NCBI GenBank assembly: GCA_947561585.1
Contig: CANNZV010001818.1
Coordinates: 1-64,000 of the forward strand
Source of the DNA: Caprella mutica
Lineage: Eukaryota > Arthropoda > Malacostraca > Amphipoda > Caprellidae
Length of the DNA: 64,000 nucleotides
Direction: 5' to 3'
Within the stretch, counting starts at the first letter, position 1. Every line of letters begins with the position of its first letter. Below are positions 24,101-35,531 of this stretch, in pieces. A program made the translations under genes and the position numbers. The notes under the pieces are model-generated. The model was not told the origin of the DNA. It saw nothing but the letters and a program-made list of their open reading frames with translations, and did not search any database.

Positions 24101-26714
24101 CTCTTCATCAATCCAGGGGAGACGAGGGATCACTTGATCACATGTGACACGCACATTATTTGTTTAATTTTTGCGTTAAAGAAGCCAAACTTGAATAGAA
24201 AAAAGCACAGGTCTTCTGCTCCAAGATAGACCGTATCCAAATTTCATTGGATTCAACTTATGAGAAGATCGAGGTCAAAACAGCTTGAAATGGGTTTTCA
24301 CCAGTACTGAAATAATCTGACTGTGTGAGAGGTTGTTCCATCCTGATGCAGCATAATTCTTTCATTTGGAGTGACCTACATCATCAAAAGAACAACTTTA
24401 TCCTTTAACATCTTCAGATAAACATGTTGGTAAATTTTCATAGCAGCATGAATGAAAATCAAAGAAGTTTTTGAGACCGATGGAGTTCACCACTGTACAA
24501 ATTATTATTGAAGCAGATTTTTGTCTTCTGAATGAAGTTCAGCATTCAACAGACACTGAATATTGGGATTCAATCTAAATCCGATCTTTTTGGTTGTTGT
24601 TAATGGTTTTTAACGGAGAAAACATCCAGAAAACTTATGGCTGCGTGCCGTCAATGAGCTCACTCAGTCTCTTGGTAAATTTGTTGGGCTTGATCCCAAG
24701 ATCCTTCAACAGCACTCTCTGGGTGATTGACAGACTAACATGTGGCTCTTTAGAAAGTCCTCTAGTGATTCTTCCACGATTTCATCTCAATTATTCTCTG
24801 ATATTCTTGACGAGTTTTTCGTTCTTAAAGACCTATTTGAGGTGCTCTTGAGCTACCAGTCTCTCTGACCCTTTTTACCACCCAAGCGACTCTCATGTTC
24901 CTTTTATGTCCCGATAAAAATCCGAGGCCGACAGTCCCTTTCGGCAATATATTCCGATATTATCATTATAAGTTTCCAAAATCACTTTTCTGAAAATTAT
25001 TAGATGATTAGTAATCTAGAACTAAAATAATAACTGGTTATTCAGTAGTCGGGAAAAACTTACAAATTTAATTATAATTTTAGTTCACACTTGGCTGGGC
25101 CACCCTGTATATTCAACTTTGGGTATTATTTGAAACAATATATTTAATTTAACAATTCATGTTTTTGTACATCGTTGAATCCATCCAGTATTGTAATGTA
25201 ATTGATAAGAAAAAGGAATACAGAAAAAAATATATTCTATCATAGTTTAAAGTAGCCTTATACAATTTCAGTAAAGAAGTTTTTGCCACCTTTGAATACC
25301 TAATATTGGATTTAAACTCCAATCACGTTTACTAGACACTGCGAAATTTGAAGTAAATTACAAATATATTTTCATAAACACCTCAAAGTAAAAAAGAAAA
25401 GACATGTTGTCAAATATTTAAGAGATGAGGAATTTATTTCCGTCAATTACTGTGCTGATATTTCTTGATGTCTCCCAAAAAAATTCTACAAAGCTTCATT
25501 TCTATACATTAAGAGTTACTAACATTGAGGTGTTACTAAATAAGTACAGATTCTAAGCTTGAATAACTTTGCATCTAATTGGGCTATTCAGACAAACTTG
25601 GTCTCAATAGAGTACATAATATTTAGTGTTAATGATATAAAAAATGACGTTTATGGTCACATAATTTTAATTTGGCATGTTAACCATGGCTAGAGATAAT
25701 TTCCTTTGAAACCAGATTAAACGCTAAGGTAATGGCGGCTTCCATCTGATTCAAAAATTCATAGTTCTCCTTATGAATGATTTCTTTGTTAAAGCCCCAA
25801 ATGAAAAGTCCACCAAAGTCAAGTCAGGTGAGCGAGGAGGACAAGTAATGTTAAGGTCTTCCTCGTGCAATTCACCTGCCCGGGACCTTTTTTTGTAGCC
25901 ATGTCATGACATCCTTTTGTCAGTGAGGGGTGCTAAAACCTGCATAAAAATAAGCTCCGATCCATATGATAAAAAGACAAAATTCTGGGAAGAACTTTTC
26001 CTTCAACATATTCAAACAAGAGTTACTGTCAACATTTCATCAAACAAGAATGGGCCATTAACACCGGAATTTATTTTTCCAGCCCATACCACCGATCAAA
26101 GAGTGCAACGATTTCTCAAAATTAGTCAAAGTGAAGAATTGTGGACATTGATTCCTTCATCGAGATTAAAGACTGCTTCATCCGAAAATAAGACGAAGCT
26201 AGCTTTAACCTCTTTAGAAAACATTTTCAATAACTTTAGGAGTCAGTTTGCAGCCTAAATTTTAGGAAGTAATATAGTGGATTCAAACGTAAATATGAGT
26301 AAGGGTTTTATAAACCAAATAAAACCCCAAACAATATGGAATCGATTCAGACCAAGTTTGTCCAAAGTTATTGGACAAAGTTTTGCATCCAAAGTAATTG
26401 AAGTTTAGAATTGAGACAAATAAAAAAACACCCTGTACATTTACTTCACAGAAACAGGATTCGTTCAGCTGTGGATTGGCTTAGAAATCGTGTCTGGCAT
26501 CTGGACTTGGCAGGATGGAAGGACAATGGAAGCCACTGCAAGCAATCCTGAAGGTTACGGTTGTGTTTCCTTGGCCCTGACGCCCTTGAAGAAGGATCAG
26601 CTTTACCTGCTGCCTACAGACTGCGGAAAAAAACTTGGTTCTCTCTGCACCGACTCTGACCACTGGCAGAACACGAAACTGAAGACAGAAATTGAGCAGG
26701 CATTAAGTGATTAA
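18135..26714 (+). CDS. Secreted PAN-like / C-type lectin-like protein with hevein-like exon, copy A (five exons)
   Basis: Predicted exons: 18135-18276, 19292-19444, 19657-19830, 20276-20431, 26452-26714. These sum to 888 bases, 295 residues, all introns phase 1. Residues 1-21 (MNLLTFFVLTLVIFNWQCVLA) form a signal peptide (exact cleavage inferred). Exon 2 has PAN/apple-like cysteine spacing (CRYEC, EFCRSY, VECSF), too short for a full domain. Exon 3 is the first half of a C-type lectin-like domain (GCFYAEE, FDEAKSIC, SSLYVAE). Exon 5 is the second half (LWIGLE, WTWQDGR, YGC, TDC, SLC). Exon 4 is a hevein-like insert. Six lectin-domain cysteines are present (long form), but no EPN/QPD or WND calcium-site motif is evident, so sugar binding may be calcium-independent or lost. 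The exon 3 donor (GTTCGT) is weak. If it is not used, translation stops at 19887. AATAAA follows at 26816. Role in recognition or immunity is inferred. Confidence 0.78.
20276..20431 (+). other. Hevein-like cysteine-rich cassette exon, copy A
   Basis: Acceptor TTTTCCAG, donor G/GTAAAG, 156 bases, phase 1 at both ends. It encodes about 52 residues with eight cysteines spaced C-x10-C-x6-CC-x5-C-x6-C-x1-C-x2-C. The core CCSSSGWCGDTPDHC follows the hevein (type 1 chitin-binding) pattern CC-x5-C-x6-C. Relative to hevein, the conserved Ser after the double Cys and the second Trp are kept, the first binding aromatic is Ser and the last aromatic is His. It lies exactly between the two halves of the lectin domain. 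A different cysteine-rich fold converging on this spacing cannot be excluded. Confidence 0.72.
21280..21640 (+). pseudogene. Second copy of the dispersed coding-like module
   Basis: In reverse complement it matches 4870-5150: ACGCTACTTGTAG, GATAGCGC, CATGAGCATTGTCACCGAC, CCACTTTACTTTCTGACTGC and GCGATATGGCCCTTGGTTC correspond in order. Stops interrupt the frame. It also includes GAAGAGGAAAATGAAGAGGT, shared with 44092-44110 and, more weakly, 6660-6690. Confidence 0.5.
21773..23071 (+). mobile_element. pogo-like DNA transposon relic, 1.3 kb
   Basis: Inverted termini are GGGGAGAACCGGGAACATTC and its complement GAATGCTCCCGGTTCTCCCC. Near 22376-22505 a broken translation gives KRKTDRGRNK and then GLSVRKAAEIGGVTKSTLMD, the Psq-type helix-turn-helix start of insect pogo/Tigger transposases. 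The catalytic region is missing. A 5'-truncated copy lies at 29441-30621. Confidence 0.75.
23957..25108 (-). mobile_element. Tc1/mariner-like relic with minus-strand transposase remains
   Basis: Termini ACAGGGTAGCCAAGCCAAGT at left and the complement of ACTTGGCTGGGCCACCCTGT at right. The reverse complement of about 24240-24390 gives LHQDGTTSHTVRLFQYW and, in another frame, SSHKLNPMKFGYGLSWSR, which resemble the family's QDGAPsHt and SSPDLNPmDf.lWs blocks. Multiple stops show decay. It sits in intron 4 of lectin copy A. Confidence 0.65.
25520..26440 (-). mobile_element. Tc1/mariner-like relic abutting the last exon of copy A
   Basis: Imperfect inverted ends: GAGGTGTTACTAAATAAGTA through AATAACTTTG at left; AATTGAAGTTTAGAATTGAG through ACACCCTGTAC at right. 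On the minus strand 25725-25845 reads PPRSPDLTLVDFSFGALTKK, the conserved tail block of these transposases. The right end is within 15 bases of the exon 5 acceptor. Copy B keeps only the first ~18 bases of the left end (52198-52216), so the insertion appears to predate the gene duplication. Confidence 0.65.
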
Positions 26715-26815
26715 AATATATTCCATTTACAAAAACAATTAACATAAGCAGAATGAGCAACATATGGGATATAATCGTAGGACCTATTAATCTTTCACTT
26801 TCAGATCGTTAATAC

Positions 26816-26825
26816 AATAAATAAA
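26816..26825 (+). terminator. Polyadenylation signal candidates, lectin copy A
   Basis: Overlapping AATAAATAAA about 100 bases after the stop codon. In such AT-rich DNA the motif alone is weak; its distance fits a short 3' UTR. Confidence 0.4.
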
Positions 26826-27833
26826 TATATGAGTATATTGTCATACATTATAAATCAATGATCATTTTTAAACACTCAATAATTTGCTATCAATCAGAAA
26901 AAGAAAAACAGCACTTTTGACCTCTTGATCTGCTTGTTCTTGATTTCTCTTTTTATCTGCTTGATACACAGATAATTAACGACTTAAAACAATGCAGAAA
27001 AAGAAAACAAGAAATAATTCTGATAGTATTCCATGCAGAAAATATAGACGGAGAAGATGTTAACGTTTGACTAATTAGCTTTTCAAATAAAACTATTATC
27101 AGTTAATGAACATTCTCATTAACAACTTCAAAGGTTTATATTATATGTTAGCATGTAGTATGTACTTATAACTGTATTTAGACTAATAGTACTAATTATT
27201 TATTAATCAGTAACGTACTTGCACAATTCGTTGTAACAAAATAATTTCACTCAAAAGCTCCTAATATTGGACATTGGAGTAGTATTATATTTAGTACTAC
27301 CCAATATCACGCTTTTAGAAGATCAATAGCACTTGCACGCAGGTATTATATTCACCAGTTTAATACTTATTGTGTGATGGGATATATCACATAGTGGATA
27401 ATTGGATATACATCATGCTAACTAAATAAACTGTTCAGTGTTCTATCGGCTGAGTATCATCTAACCCTATAACATCAGAAGAATTACATATTGATCAATC
27501 AATAGTATTTGATTGAAACTAAAATTCACATAGATGAAGAAATGTACGTTCTCTAAAATAAGGTGTCAAATCTATCAAAGAAGTTTGTTTTTATATCAAT
27601 GGAATCAAATAACCATTTGTTTCACTCCACGGAATTTTCAGAAGAAATCAGGCAAATTATCGGCAACACACTAACTAAAGTACAAACAATTTTGAGAAAA
27701 GTTTACTGTCGTGATAAATAACATTCTTCACATAAACAAAGAATGTTCTAAACTGTATTAGATATTTATAACTAAAAATTTATAAATCTATATAATTCTT
27801 TGGCATCAAGCATCAAGTTCTATTCCTTATAGT
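26826..27833. other. Gene-free spacer
   Basis: AT-rich, no supported gene, terminal repeat or array. The short open frames are not conserved in the paralogous region after 52500. Confidence 0.5.
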
Positions 27834-27837
27834 TTAA

Positions 27838-28204
27838 AGGGCCGTACACACGAAGGGTTTTTTAAGTCTTTCCACCAGACTTTTTGCTAAGCTCCTCCTA
27901 CTTTTCCCACGAGAATATAATTCAATGAGGCTTATATTTCCTATCATTTGCTGCAAATCCTATGCAATTTGATAGGAAATATTTTTGATTTTTATATTTT
28001 GAAGATTTTCATAATGAATACTCTACAATAGTCGATTTACTTCAACATTAGTCTACTGTGGTTTCAAGACACCTGCAGGTATCATGGATACCAACTAATA
28101 ATTATACGATTTATATCGTTTCTTCTTATATTCTCGTGGGAAAAATAGGAGGAGCTTAGCAAAAAGTCTGGTGGAAAGACTTAAAAAAGCTGCGTGTGTA
28201 CGCC
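27838..28204. mobile_element. 367-bp MITE with ~80-bp inverted termini and TTAA flanks
   Basis: The left end GGGCCGTACACACG and the right end CGTGTGTACGCC lead into a shared ~70-base stretch (TAAGTCTTTCCACCAGACTT, TTGCTAAGCTCCTCC, CCCACGAGAATATA). TTAA occurs at 27834-27837 and 28205-28208, suggesting a piggyBac-type target. Bases 28515-28665 are an inverted copy of its interior (27915-28060), so a second fragment lies close by. Confidence 0.72.
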
Positions 28205-28669
28205 TTAAGAGTATACTTAAAGGTTCTTCCCACGCTCCAGGAAAAATGTTTTTAATACCCTGTGCACTAAAATTATATGACACACTAAACTGACGATGTA
28301 TAGAAAGATTGTACACTCTTTGTTATAATTTACAATTTGAATATTATAAACAAACACTCTGCTTTCGTTTATATAATTATGTTATTTACTAAGGATATAA
28401 ACGTTTCTATAATCAATTTTTCTATTCATATAACCTTACAGAAATATTTAATGTTTGATTTATTATATCTATTATGTTGAATTTCAGAATAAAAGGAGGA
28501 GATTAATTTACTTTGGACTAATGTTGAAGTAAAACGACTATTGTAGAGTATTGATTATGAAAATCTTCATAATATATCAAATAAAAATAAATCCCCTCAA
28601 ATTGCATAGGATTTGCAGAAAAATGATAGGAAATATTAGCCTCATTGAATTAAAACAATTTAAAAAGTT

Positions 28670-29440
28670 ATTTGGATGTTGATCAGGTTAAGGGGGCATC
28701 CTGTATACACACAGTTCAGTATAAACGGATCAGTATAGGCTAAGCAGCTAAACCATTTAACTATACGAGCTGGATCATTTTTTTATTTATTAAATCATTG
28801 AATCAAAACAAAATAATTTAAAAAATGACAAAAATTGTTATTGTTAAATTGGTTAAATTCATTTATAAAATCATGAATAATATGATAAACTTTACCAAGT
28901 ACATTTACAAATACAATCAAAATCATTATTCGAAAATTGTGATTATTTCACTTTGCTGATAAAAACTATGGTGGTTAAAGACTGAAAACATCTTGTGAAT
29001 CATCACAAGGTTAAGAAAAGGTAATGTATATCACATGTGCTATTACAATCAATAGAACTCGCTGCTGAGCACAAAAGGTAGAGTAGTTTAAAAGTGGTAG
29101 ATGTGTTAACTCTGTGATAGACCATCAATTAGGTCAATGATAATATGATTTAAAGACTAATTACAAGTATGACCGATCTGAATTTAGAATTGTTCTCTAT
29201 AATAGCTAAATCACTAATGGCAATAACTCACTAACTAAAATTGGTTGCATTGAATTGATGTGAGAACATGGACTTATTTAGCTCACATTGATAATTCAAC
29301 CATCAAAATTACCAGCCAACTCGTAATTTTCTTTGCTATAATGCTAGTTATATAACAGTTTTAATGTACGAACCGTACAATGTACATGTAGATCATCTAC
29401 ATTGATGTATTGGCTGCGTTCACTCTTTTAGATAGAAACC
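28670..29440. other. Gene-free spacer
   Basis: AT-rich sequence with no supported gene or array between the MITE fragments and the second pogo-like copy. Confidence 0.45.
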
Positions 29441-30621
29441 GAGGGGTCATTTACTGTTTTCTTCAATATTGATGTAATTTTTCGTGATTCAATTAGATCG
29501 TGTGTGGACTATATGAATACGAAAATAATTCTCAATCTCAAAGGTATGAATTAAATAAATATTTTATGTTATGTATGGTGTGTTAAAAAAATAATACAAA
29601 TGAAATTAGAGAAAATGGTGAATGGTGATGTTTTTAATTTTGAATTGTAATTTGGGATGAATCGGACACAATTCTGTGTAGGTTGGTTTGGACGGTGTCC
29701 GAACCTTCCCTATGTATCCGCTTCAGTCCACCATTACGATTTATTAAAATAATTCTTATAAAACAGGACATTCTGAATTTGAAGTTAATTATTTTAATTG
29801 ACATAGCATTTGTTTATATGTAAAATAAGTTTGCAACTTTTAATATTAGTGTCTTTATTTGACAGTTTGACGATCGTATTCATGCCTTTTCATTATAAAT
29901 GTAAAACTGATAGATGCCTTAATAAAGAAGATAGTTGAAAAACATTTGATGAATTCCAAAAAGGTTTATCTGTCAGAAAAGCTGCAGAAATTGGAAGTGC
30001 AGCAAGATCTACACTTATGGACTGTACTTTAAAACATTCGAGGACTAATTTAAGATGTAATTTATTAATTTTGGTGAATTCCAAGAAAAAGGAAATAGTT
30101 AAACCCAAAGTAAAAGTAAATAGTTATACAATTTGTTTTTGATATTTAGCTATTAAATATAAGGATAATCTCACAGTGATTACTCATGGGCTATCTATAT
30201 TTTGTTGGAGAAAATGTTTAATCATTACAATAATATTATTATGATGAAATTTCAAATAAGATGGATTATTACTGCGGATAACAAGTTATTATGGTTTATT
30301 TCAATTAAGTTATTAGATCCGAATTCAATCCTATCGTTTAATTAAAAAAATTCCAATGTTTTAAACATTTTTATGGTGTCCGAATCATCCTCACCGCTTG
30401 TCCGAAGTCTCCCTTTAGGAAGGAGCATTCGTACACTTGAATCTCTCTTACATTTTGTCTTATAACTTTCGAAAGAAGGTTTAAACTGTAAAACAGTCCC
30501 AATACAAATTGAAGTAACATGATTTATCTACATACAGTAATCTTCAAATACTAAAATTAGAATTAGTTTACGAATTATTCAGTTTTTAACAAAAACTGTC
30601 CGAATGCTCCCGGTTCTCCCC
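29441..30621 (+). mobile_element. Second pogo-like relic, 5' truncated
   Basis: Colinear with 21931-23071, but the left terminus is missing; the right terminus GAATGCTCCCGGTTCTCCCC is intact. The same helix-turn-helix remnant is readable near 29955-30020 (GLSVRKAAEIGSAARSTLMD) next to stops. Similarity between the copies is high. Confidence 0.72.
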
Positions 30622-33240
30622 TATCACACAAGCTAGATTTGATAGCTGTACACGCCTATGTCTATGTTACTTTAAGGAACATATGTTCTTTTGGTTTATT
30701 CAGGTTGTTGTAATTTGATTTAATTAGTAAATGAATAATTGCAAGATTCTGAAATATTCATCTTCACACAATTGCATGTAAGACTATGTTTTGATCTACA
30801 TTTCTTACCTCCGCCAAATTGCAGAGGCTGTGTTTAGATTTATTTATTTATTTGTAATCTTGCTATCTATCATAAATTAATGGTAATCTTTTTTTATGCG
30901 CATAACTTTAAGTATCTAATCAAATTGCCTGAAATTTGGAGGGTCGATTGGTCATTATCTATGAAACATTTGATTAAATTTTGGAGCGATCGGATCAAAT
31001 AACAAAATCGATTGAAGCGGCGGCAAAGGCATGCACTCTACGAACGCCTTTTCTAGTTACCTTTGTGAATTTATTTATTTATTTCAAACATTGTTACTCG
31101 CATAACTCAAAAAGTATTCAAACAAATTGCCTGAAGTTTGGTGAGACGATTGGTCAATGTCCAGCAACTATTTGAATGGATATTGTGAGCGAATGGGTCA
31201 AAGGCCAAGGTCATTTATAACTCAAGGATTTCTAGATGGCCAAGGTCATTTAAAAGTGGTTGCAAAGGTATGCGCTCTACGAGTGCCGGTCATCTATTCT
31301 AGTTATCTTAATTTAAGGAAAATTGAGCTGTTGATAATAAGTCCTAAGTAAGGGGGGTCACATGGCTTTCAAACTTTTAGGAAATGGGTCGTGAGTGCCA
31401 AAAGGTTGGGAACCCTTGGTTTAGGTGATTAGATTAGATCCATTCTGGAAAGAAAGAAACTACACTACTTCCCTATAATAAATTTCTCTGTATTTTTTAA
31501 GAATTTTTTTTTTTCACTTTAAATTTTAGATCCAAAAAACGTGGAGTTTTCTGTCAAAATTTTGAGATTTGACACCGTTCCATAGGATAAGGTCCGCCTT
31601 CTTGTAGTATTTAGAAAAGATACCAAGTGATTACTATTAAGATACCAATTAGTGAATTATCTTTGATTAAAGAAGGTTGGTGGCATTAAATCTTACTGTT
31701 TTACAATTAGCTTAACATTTCTATTAATATTAATTATAATTATTGATTTGAGTTCTCCAGTAATAATTAGAGTATTATCACCATTTTATTTTGGTTACTC
31801 AATACCAAATAAGTATAAGAATGTTAAAATAAAGTAAATAGTTGCTAATAATTATTTACCTGAACTATAGCATTAGGAAAGTTTGGGACATTTTGGTTGG
31901 TAATATTGAAACATCTAATGTGGGTGTTCAAATGAAATCACACTAATCCACGGTTTTTGCATCTAAAATTTAAAGTGACCTCGTTTATTCTTTCCGTGAT
32001 AATACTTGAAATATTTTCCAAATAGATTTGTCTATATTTAAATATTTCATTTGTTTTGTATACTAGGTAAAAGATAATGTCCCCTCAATTCTTTAATAAC
32101 AAGCGAGAGAAGTATATTCATAATTTACAATGTTCTTAGTATGTGTTTATAACCAAATAATTAAAAAAATATGTAAAGGAAGTCCGAGTTTTCTGCATTC
32201 ATTATTGTATTACTTTGTTCATGGATGCGACTTTCTTTTTTGACAGCTTCTAAAGAGTCCCTTGTATTCAATTTCTATTGACAATAAACACGTGGTAAGG
32301 GGAACATCAAAATTTATTTTACATTTTCAAAATAGAGAGGAAATTATTTAAAAAAACTGCAGTTATTAAGAAGTTAAAAACTGTGATTACCGATAATTTA
32401 GTAAACCAAGATTGAGTACATATCATTACTCTAAATAGATTTTTAAGGAGAATACAAGAAATTAAAACTTTACGCCATTAAAATTTCGTTATCGATAACA
32501 CACAGATAGAAGCTGCACAAAAATGCTTCACAGAAATATAGTTCTAATTTCCATATCCTTATTAGTTAAAAATTAACTAAATCATAAGCACAAGACACGG
32601 TAAAGGTGCACTTAAGATTATACTGATACCGTAGAGGATATTCTTCCCTTCTGCTTTTTAATTAAATATTAAAAATATCGTTTCATTGATAAATGAAATA
32701 AATAAATATATTAAATTGGAAATTAAATAGAAATACTTGGATTGACTTACTTGATCATACAATTTAATATAGATGTATAGTAAACTTGTTATTCAGCATA
32801 AAAATATATTATAAGTTAGGATTCTTTTTTCAATTTTGACTTTGTACAAATGAAATAAAAGTAAAAATGTTGCCATTTATGCCAAATGCCAAAAAAACAC
32901 AAAAGAACATACGACAAGACTCCTGCATTATAACAAAGCTATAGTTAACTAGGATACCTATACCAAAATTTTTATACAATTGATAATATTTAATAAAACA
33001 AAAGACGGGGAAGTAAAGTTTCGACGATCTCAGTCGAAGCTTTACCAAAGAAACTATCCTACACTCTGCTAGTTTAACATTGAAATAAATAGCTAAAATT
33101 ATTTGAATGAATTAAACGTTTCCTAACTATCAACTAACCGGATTAGTATCACCTACTCAGGTAAAAATAATGTATCAAAATATATTTTGGACTCACATTG
33201 GACGGAACATTGTTGTTTTTGTAAAAAAAAAATATACAAT
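30622..33240. other. Repeat-derived region without genes
   Basis: Bases 30860-31050 and 31070-31310 are two tandem diverged copies of one repeat (CGCATAACT, AATTGCCTGAA.TTTGG, CGATTGGTCA.T, CTCTACGA). GGTTGGGAACCCTTGG near 31407 resembles an hAT terminus. Bases 31540-31680 are a direct repeat of 41815-41945 (TTTTGAGATTTG.CACCGTT, AGATACCAATTAGTGA). Nothing recognisable from 31720 to 33240. Confidence 0.5.
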
Positions 33241-33311
33241 ATATATATTCAGTAGTTTTTTCAAGTGAAATCTAAGGAAGAAGCTTCTGGTAGATTTTGT
33301 TGTTGTTGTTC

Positions 33312-33569
33312 TCAATATCCACAAATCTGAATATTCCCGGTAATGATGGCTGAAGGATATCGTTTACTGTGGCCTTCATGTGTATCTGCCACACTTCCTA
33401 TCTCCTTAAATTTGTCAACCAACCGTTGAATTGTCCTACCAGGTACATTGATCCTTCCAAATATCTCCTCATTGCCGAGAGTCAGAAGAACCGATTTTGT
33501 GGCAAAGTACGATTTGATGATTTTCATCCGCTGCTGCGTATACGTAGAATAGCCTCCAGCTGGATCCAT
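33312..33569 (-). pseudogene. N-terminal part of a Tc1/mariner-like transposase
   Basis: An 85-codon open frame containing STYTQQRMKIIKSYFATKS and then RTIQRLVDKFKEIGSVADT, the paired helix-turn-helix region of insect mariner-type transposases (family pattern Y...eqr..ii..y, then ti.Rlv.kF.etGsV.d). The catalytic domain is absent. The large element copy 2 begins 22 bases upstream of its start. Bases 37689-37790, beyond that insertion, may be the displaced leader and terminus (GGACCACTCTGTATA). Confidence 0.65.
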
Positions 33570-35038
33570 GTTGATGTCAAAAGAATCTCCCCCCGGGCAA
33601 GAAGGTTTTATGCCTGGGATATTCCCTTAATATCTACAATATTCCCTCATAGTCTGCACTCACATTTTGATGAAAAAGGGATATTCCTGTAACAATAATA
33701 TTGGATAATATTCAAATTCTTTTACGAGGGAATATTCCAGGAATATTGGAGAGTTACAGTATTCGGTCAGATATCATCCTAGGATATTCAGGTAATATCA
33801 TACTTCTATAGTATTCCATGCGAAACAAGTTTGAATATTTTTGGAATACATATTTTTGATAGTATTCCATTCTGAATATCCCATAAATATCCCATGAATT
33901 ATCAAGCTAGTTACGTATAATAGTATTCCCAAAAATAAAACGAAGGAATATCCCTGGAATATTTGGGACCTACAGTATTCTTAGTTAAACAATGACGGAA
34001 TGTAACAGGAATCGAATGAAAAATTTTACTTCCTAAGAAATACTTTTGAATATCCCTGGAACTATTTCAATATTTTTGATAAGGAATATATCCCATTGTG
34101 TTTATATGAAGGAATGTTCCTGGAAGATGGGAAATTTAAAGTATGCATTTCAAACAACAAAGGAATGTCAATGGAATCGAACGATGAATTTTTCTATTTC
34201 CTTAGAATTTGGTTGTCTAATTTGAAAACTAAGAAACGTGGGTTTGTGAGATGAACTGTTGTAATTTGGATTTCATATGTTCCCTTCTAATTTTTATCAT
34301 CTATATAATTTTTAACGCTACTTGTAGTTTTAAAGGGTAGCGCAATAGTTTAAGCTCTTCAACTATGTCTATGAGGTGTTAGATTTTTGTGTTAGGTATG
34401 TGCTTCCATTTTCATCTTCCGTTCATACAAAGCTCCTTCACATAGCTTTTCTGCATCCATGAGCATTGTCACTGACTTCTGATGAGACTATTTTTAAAAT
34501 TCACTTTCCTTTCTGGTTGCTTCTTCCAGCCTCTTGTATTTCAAAACGTCATCGATATGGCATTTTGTTCTTAAGCAGATACTAAACCACCTAGTGAATT
34601 AAAAATATCGAGTTAAATAAATAGAGTTTCGGATGAGCAAACTAAACGCTGGCTCCCTATTGGAAATAAATAGTACCTACAAAAGTTACTTAATTCGTTT
34701 TTATGAAATCTGAATCAAGTAAAAGTTGCGAATCAGGTACCCAAAATTATTTTTATCCAATTTAGTTTTCGCCTTGCAGCAGTGCAGTTCAGACGTTATA
34801 CACGGGCTATAAGAGACAGTAGTTAAGTTAGTGTCAATTCAAGAAAAAAGAGGTTAGTATTGTGATTGCAAATGTTTAACGAATGTACATCATTGTTTAT
34901 ATTTTATCAACAGCAGTTATCACTCAACTATTTAAAATTTTAGTTTAAAGTTAAGTATTGATATGTGGTGATAACGGAATAAGAGTAGGGTCAAGTAGGT
35001 AAATTGCGGTACACTAACTAACTGCGGCCTCTATCAAC

Positions 35039-35531
35039 GGGGTACGGTCAAGAGCCCCCCCCCCCCCCCGGTCAAGAGCCCCCCCGGTCATGAGCCCCCC
35101 CGGTCACGAGCCCCCCCGGTCATAAGCCCCCCCGGTCACGAGCCCCCCCCCCTCCATGTTTTTTAATCCTTATTTACCTAGTTAAACAAATGAAGAACTG
35201 CTTAGATAGAAATAACTGAGAGTTGCTAATGTAGTTTGTTGTATCCGCTAGATTGTTGTACTGCACATTTCATGATTTTTTAATGACCTGGCAGGGGGGT
35301 TCGGGGGGCGGCACTCCCCCCGATATACATATATTTTATGTCTAATCAGTAATGAACTACAAAAGTGTCAATAAGGATTAAATAATATAGGTAAATAAGG
35401 ATTTAAAAACAGGGGGGCTCATGACCGGGGGGGCTTATGACCTAGGGGGGCTTATGACCGGGGGGGCTCTTGACCGGGGGGGCTTATGACCGGGGCTGCT
35501 CTTGACCGGGGGGGGCTTATGACCTACACCC
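35039..35531. mobile_element. G-rich foldback element, 493 bp, 9-bp target duplication
   Basis: Ends are GGGGTACGGTCA and TGACCTACACCC, flanked by identical TCTATCAAC at 35030-35038 and 35532-35540. The uninterrupted site can be seen in element copy 1 at 5587-5606. Both arms are tandem units of CCCCCCCGGTCATGAG type in opposite orientation (35047-35150 and 35408-35520). The core (35240-35390) resembles 11440-11530. A 9-base duplication fits Mutator-like or foldback elements. No transposase. Confidence 0.82.

Noticed and set aside
25917..26258. 113-codon plus-strand frame
   Set aside because: It is antisense to a decayed Tc1/mariner-type transposase read on the minus strand.
33592..33692. Coding continuation of the mariner-like N-terminal fragment
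   Set aside because: The frame is broken at the boundary of the large element; sequence from 33592 is the element's terminus.
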